This document shows positions 62,795 to 64,000 of a stretch of DNA of 64,000 bases, piece after piece. Position 1 is the first letter of the stretch, and every line of letters begins with the position of its first letter. Source of the DNA: Thioclava sp. SK-1 (GTDB lineage: Bacteria > Pseudomonadota > Alphaproteobacteria > Rhodobacterales > Rhodobacteraceae); assembly GCF_001705665.1 (NCBI RefSeq), contig NZ_MDHA01000032.1, positions 1 through 64,000 on the forward strand, written 5' to 3'. The notes under the pieces are model-generated. The model ran no database searches. It saw nothing but the letters and a program-made list of their open reading frames with translations, and had not been told where the DNA came from. A program made the position numbers and the translations under genes.

Positions 62795-63301
62795 TTACTC
62801 CGGCAATGATCCCGATTGCGCGATCAATCGGGTGACGGTTTGATCGGCCAAAATATACATCAACCGGCGATAGGCATCCAATTTCGCGGCACTTGTGGCG
62901 ATTTCGGGCCCGGTTGCGGACCATGAGGTAAAGGAGCTGACCTTGCCCGTCAAAAGCACCGCATCCGTGGTGATATCGCGAAGCTGATACTCGGCGCTGC
63001 CGCGCAAAGAGTAGCGCGTTGTGATGTCACTTGTGGTGATGGCCTGTTCCGCGACCGTGCTGGAGATTTTATAGGACAGGCGATAGCGTGCGGCCTGCAC
63101 AGGGCTGAAACGTTCGATAATCCGGCGGCGGAACTGAAAATCGTTGCGGTCACGCGGGTCATCAATGCTGATGCGGCCCAGCAATTTGCTGGCGCCGCCC
63201 TTGGGCCCATATGCGGGGGTGAAGCCACACGCGGCCAGCGCCCCGGTGGAGGCCAGCGCGGCGATAAAGCCGCGCCGTGAGAAGGTCTTAGATGACCACA
63301 T
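62795..63301 (-). CDS. lptE: LPS assembly lipoprotein LptE
   Basis: A 168-residue outer-membrane lipoprotein that plugs LptD in LPS export. A twin-arginine-like start ([19 protein letters not shown]) with lipobox LAAC is followed by the mature [20 protein letters not shown] and a beta-rich core. It starts 14 bases inside the end of leuS; the ATG at 63301 gives a normal signal whereas an earlier ATG reads out of the leuS gene. The next gene is holA. Confidence 0.88.
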   Translation of the reverse strand: MWSSKTFSRRGFIAALASTGALAACGFTPAYGPKGGASKLLGRISIDDPRDRNDFQFRRRIIERFSPVQAARYRLSYKISSTVAEQAITTSDITTRYSLRGSAEYQLRDITTDAVLLTGKVSSFTSWSATGPEIATSAAKLDAYRRLMYILADQTVTRLIAQSGSLPE

Positions 63302-64000
63302 TGACGATCCGCCCCGGCACAACAATAAGTTTCTTGGGTTGCCCGCCATCAAGCGCGCGTAGAACATTGTCCTGCGCCAGCACCAGCTTTTCAATCTCTT
63401 CTTTTGGCATGTCCTTGGGCACGCTGATTTCAGCGCGGCGTTTGCCGTTGATCTGGATCGGCAATGTCACGACATCTTCGACCAGCATCGCAGGATCGAC
63501 GACGGGCCAGGGGGCATCAACGACAAAACCATCCCCCCCCATCAGCGCCCAGATATCTTCGCCAATATGGGGCACCATCGGGGCCATCAGCTGTGCGGTC
63601 AGCTTCATCGCCTCGCGGCGGGCGGCGTTGCTGGCCTTGGTTTTTTGCAGCGTATTGGCCTGTTCATACAGTTTCGCCAGTGCTTTGTTGAACGCGAAAC
63701 TGTCGATGGATTTGGTGATTTCATCAATCGCCTTATGGGTGGCTTTCAACAAATCCTGATCGGCCTTGGCATCGCCATCGGCCCCTTCCGCGATGTCATT
63801 GGCAATCCGCCAGACACGGGCAAGAAACTTCGATGCGGCTTCCGCCCCGGCTGCTGTCCATTCCACATCCCGTTCCGGCGGGCTGTCCGACAGAACAAAC
63901 CAGCGCGCGGTATCGGCGCCGAATTCTTGGATGATATTCATCGGGTCGACGACGTTATTCTTGGATTTCGACATTTTTGCAGACGGGATGACGTCGACTT
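63288..64000 (-). CDS. leuS: Leucyl-tRNA synthetase, C-terminal part
   Basis: The frame enters from the right window edge and encodes about 237 residues: the class I signature [40 protein letters not shown] and the anticodon-binding helical domain ending in a beta-rich tail ([26 protein letters not shown]). The N-terminal catalytic domain with HIGH lies beyond the window. It is followed by lptE with a 14-base overlap. Confidence 0.97.
   Translation of the reverse strand, partial: VDVIPSAKMSKSKNNVVDPMNIIQEFGADTARWFVLSDSPPERDVEWTAAGAEAASKFLARVWRIANDIAEGADGDAKADQDLLKATHKAIDEITKSIDSFAFNKALAKLYEQANTLQKTKASNAARREAMKLTAQLMAPMVPHIGEDIWALMGGDGFVVDAPWPVVDPAMLVEDVVTLPIQINGKRRAEISVPKDMPKEEIEKLVLAQDNVLRALDGGQPKKLIVVPGRIVNVVI

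Noticed and set aside
1-64000. tRNA, rRNA, CRISPR or prophage regions
   Set aside because: No cloverleaf, repeat array or phage gene set was recognised in any part of the window.

Overview
This window looks like chromosomal DNA of a marine-type alphaproteobacterium in the Rhodobacteraceae (Roseobacter group). The evidence is indirect: the fliL/fliF-fliH-fliN-fliP arrangement, a MotE-type protein and a DUF6468-type flagellar gene, a divergent Kdo-transferase-like gene beside lpxK, DUF4170, an IalB-type protein, a Hint-domain protein, a tripartite tricarboxylate (TTT) transporter, a leuS-lptE-holA order and a moderately high G+C coding style. No rRNA, tRNA or CRISPR array was recognised.

Layout. 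1-1.5 kb is a graveyard of insertion sequences: the end of an IS66-type element sits inside the orfB of an IS3-type element, which itself abuts a second, decayed IS3-type fragment. 1.5-9.7 kb is a flagellar locus with two divergent units: fliL, a DUF6468 gene, motE, motA and a 788-residue exported protein on the minus strand, and fliF, fliH, fliN, fliP on the plus strand, with a CtrA-like site between them. 9.7-12 kb carries pabC/pabB (folate) and aroQ (shikimate). 12-14.2 kb has an AEC transporter and an orphan polysaccharide-export lipoprotein. 14.2-20.5 kb is a probable acid-catabolism locus: tctB-tctC-tctA, a DapA-family aldolase and a 2-hydroxyacid dehydrogenase, divergent from an iron-type alcohol dehydrogenase. 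A DUF6880 gene, an IclR regulator and a divergent MFS/GlxA pair follow.

25-28.5 kb is dnaK-dnaJ with two clear terminators and a sigma-32-like promoter. 28.5-38.5 kb holds an AlkB-type DNA dealkylase, an alkane-monooxygenase-like membrane enzyme, mutY, a DciA-like gene with a Tat-exported DsbA-like protein, the DUF4170/Kdo-transferase-like/lpxK lipid A unit, zapE with a small-molecule kinase-like gene, and an LLM flavoenzyme. 38.5-46 kb holds folC, accD, a TauE permease, an asparaginase, an IalB protein, a frameshifted Hint-domain gene and rlmN.

46-59 kb includes a two-gene amidoligase plus class-I glutamine amidotransferase unit (the best candidate here for unexplored biochemistry), a LOG-family gene, dapD, a GlsB-like membrane protein, a lytic transglycosylase, a DUF4202 gene whose start codon lies in a strong stem-loop, HU, and an adenine deaminase/AMP nucleosidase pair forming a short AMP-to-hypoxanthine route. 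59-64 kb has an MFS transporter, a TIGR03862-like flavoprotein and the leuS(partial)-lptE-holA set.

All functional calls come from reading motifs and family resemblance by eye; no search was run.
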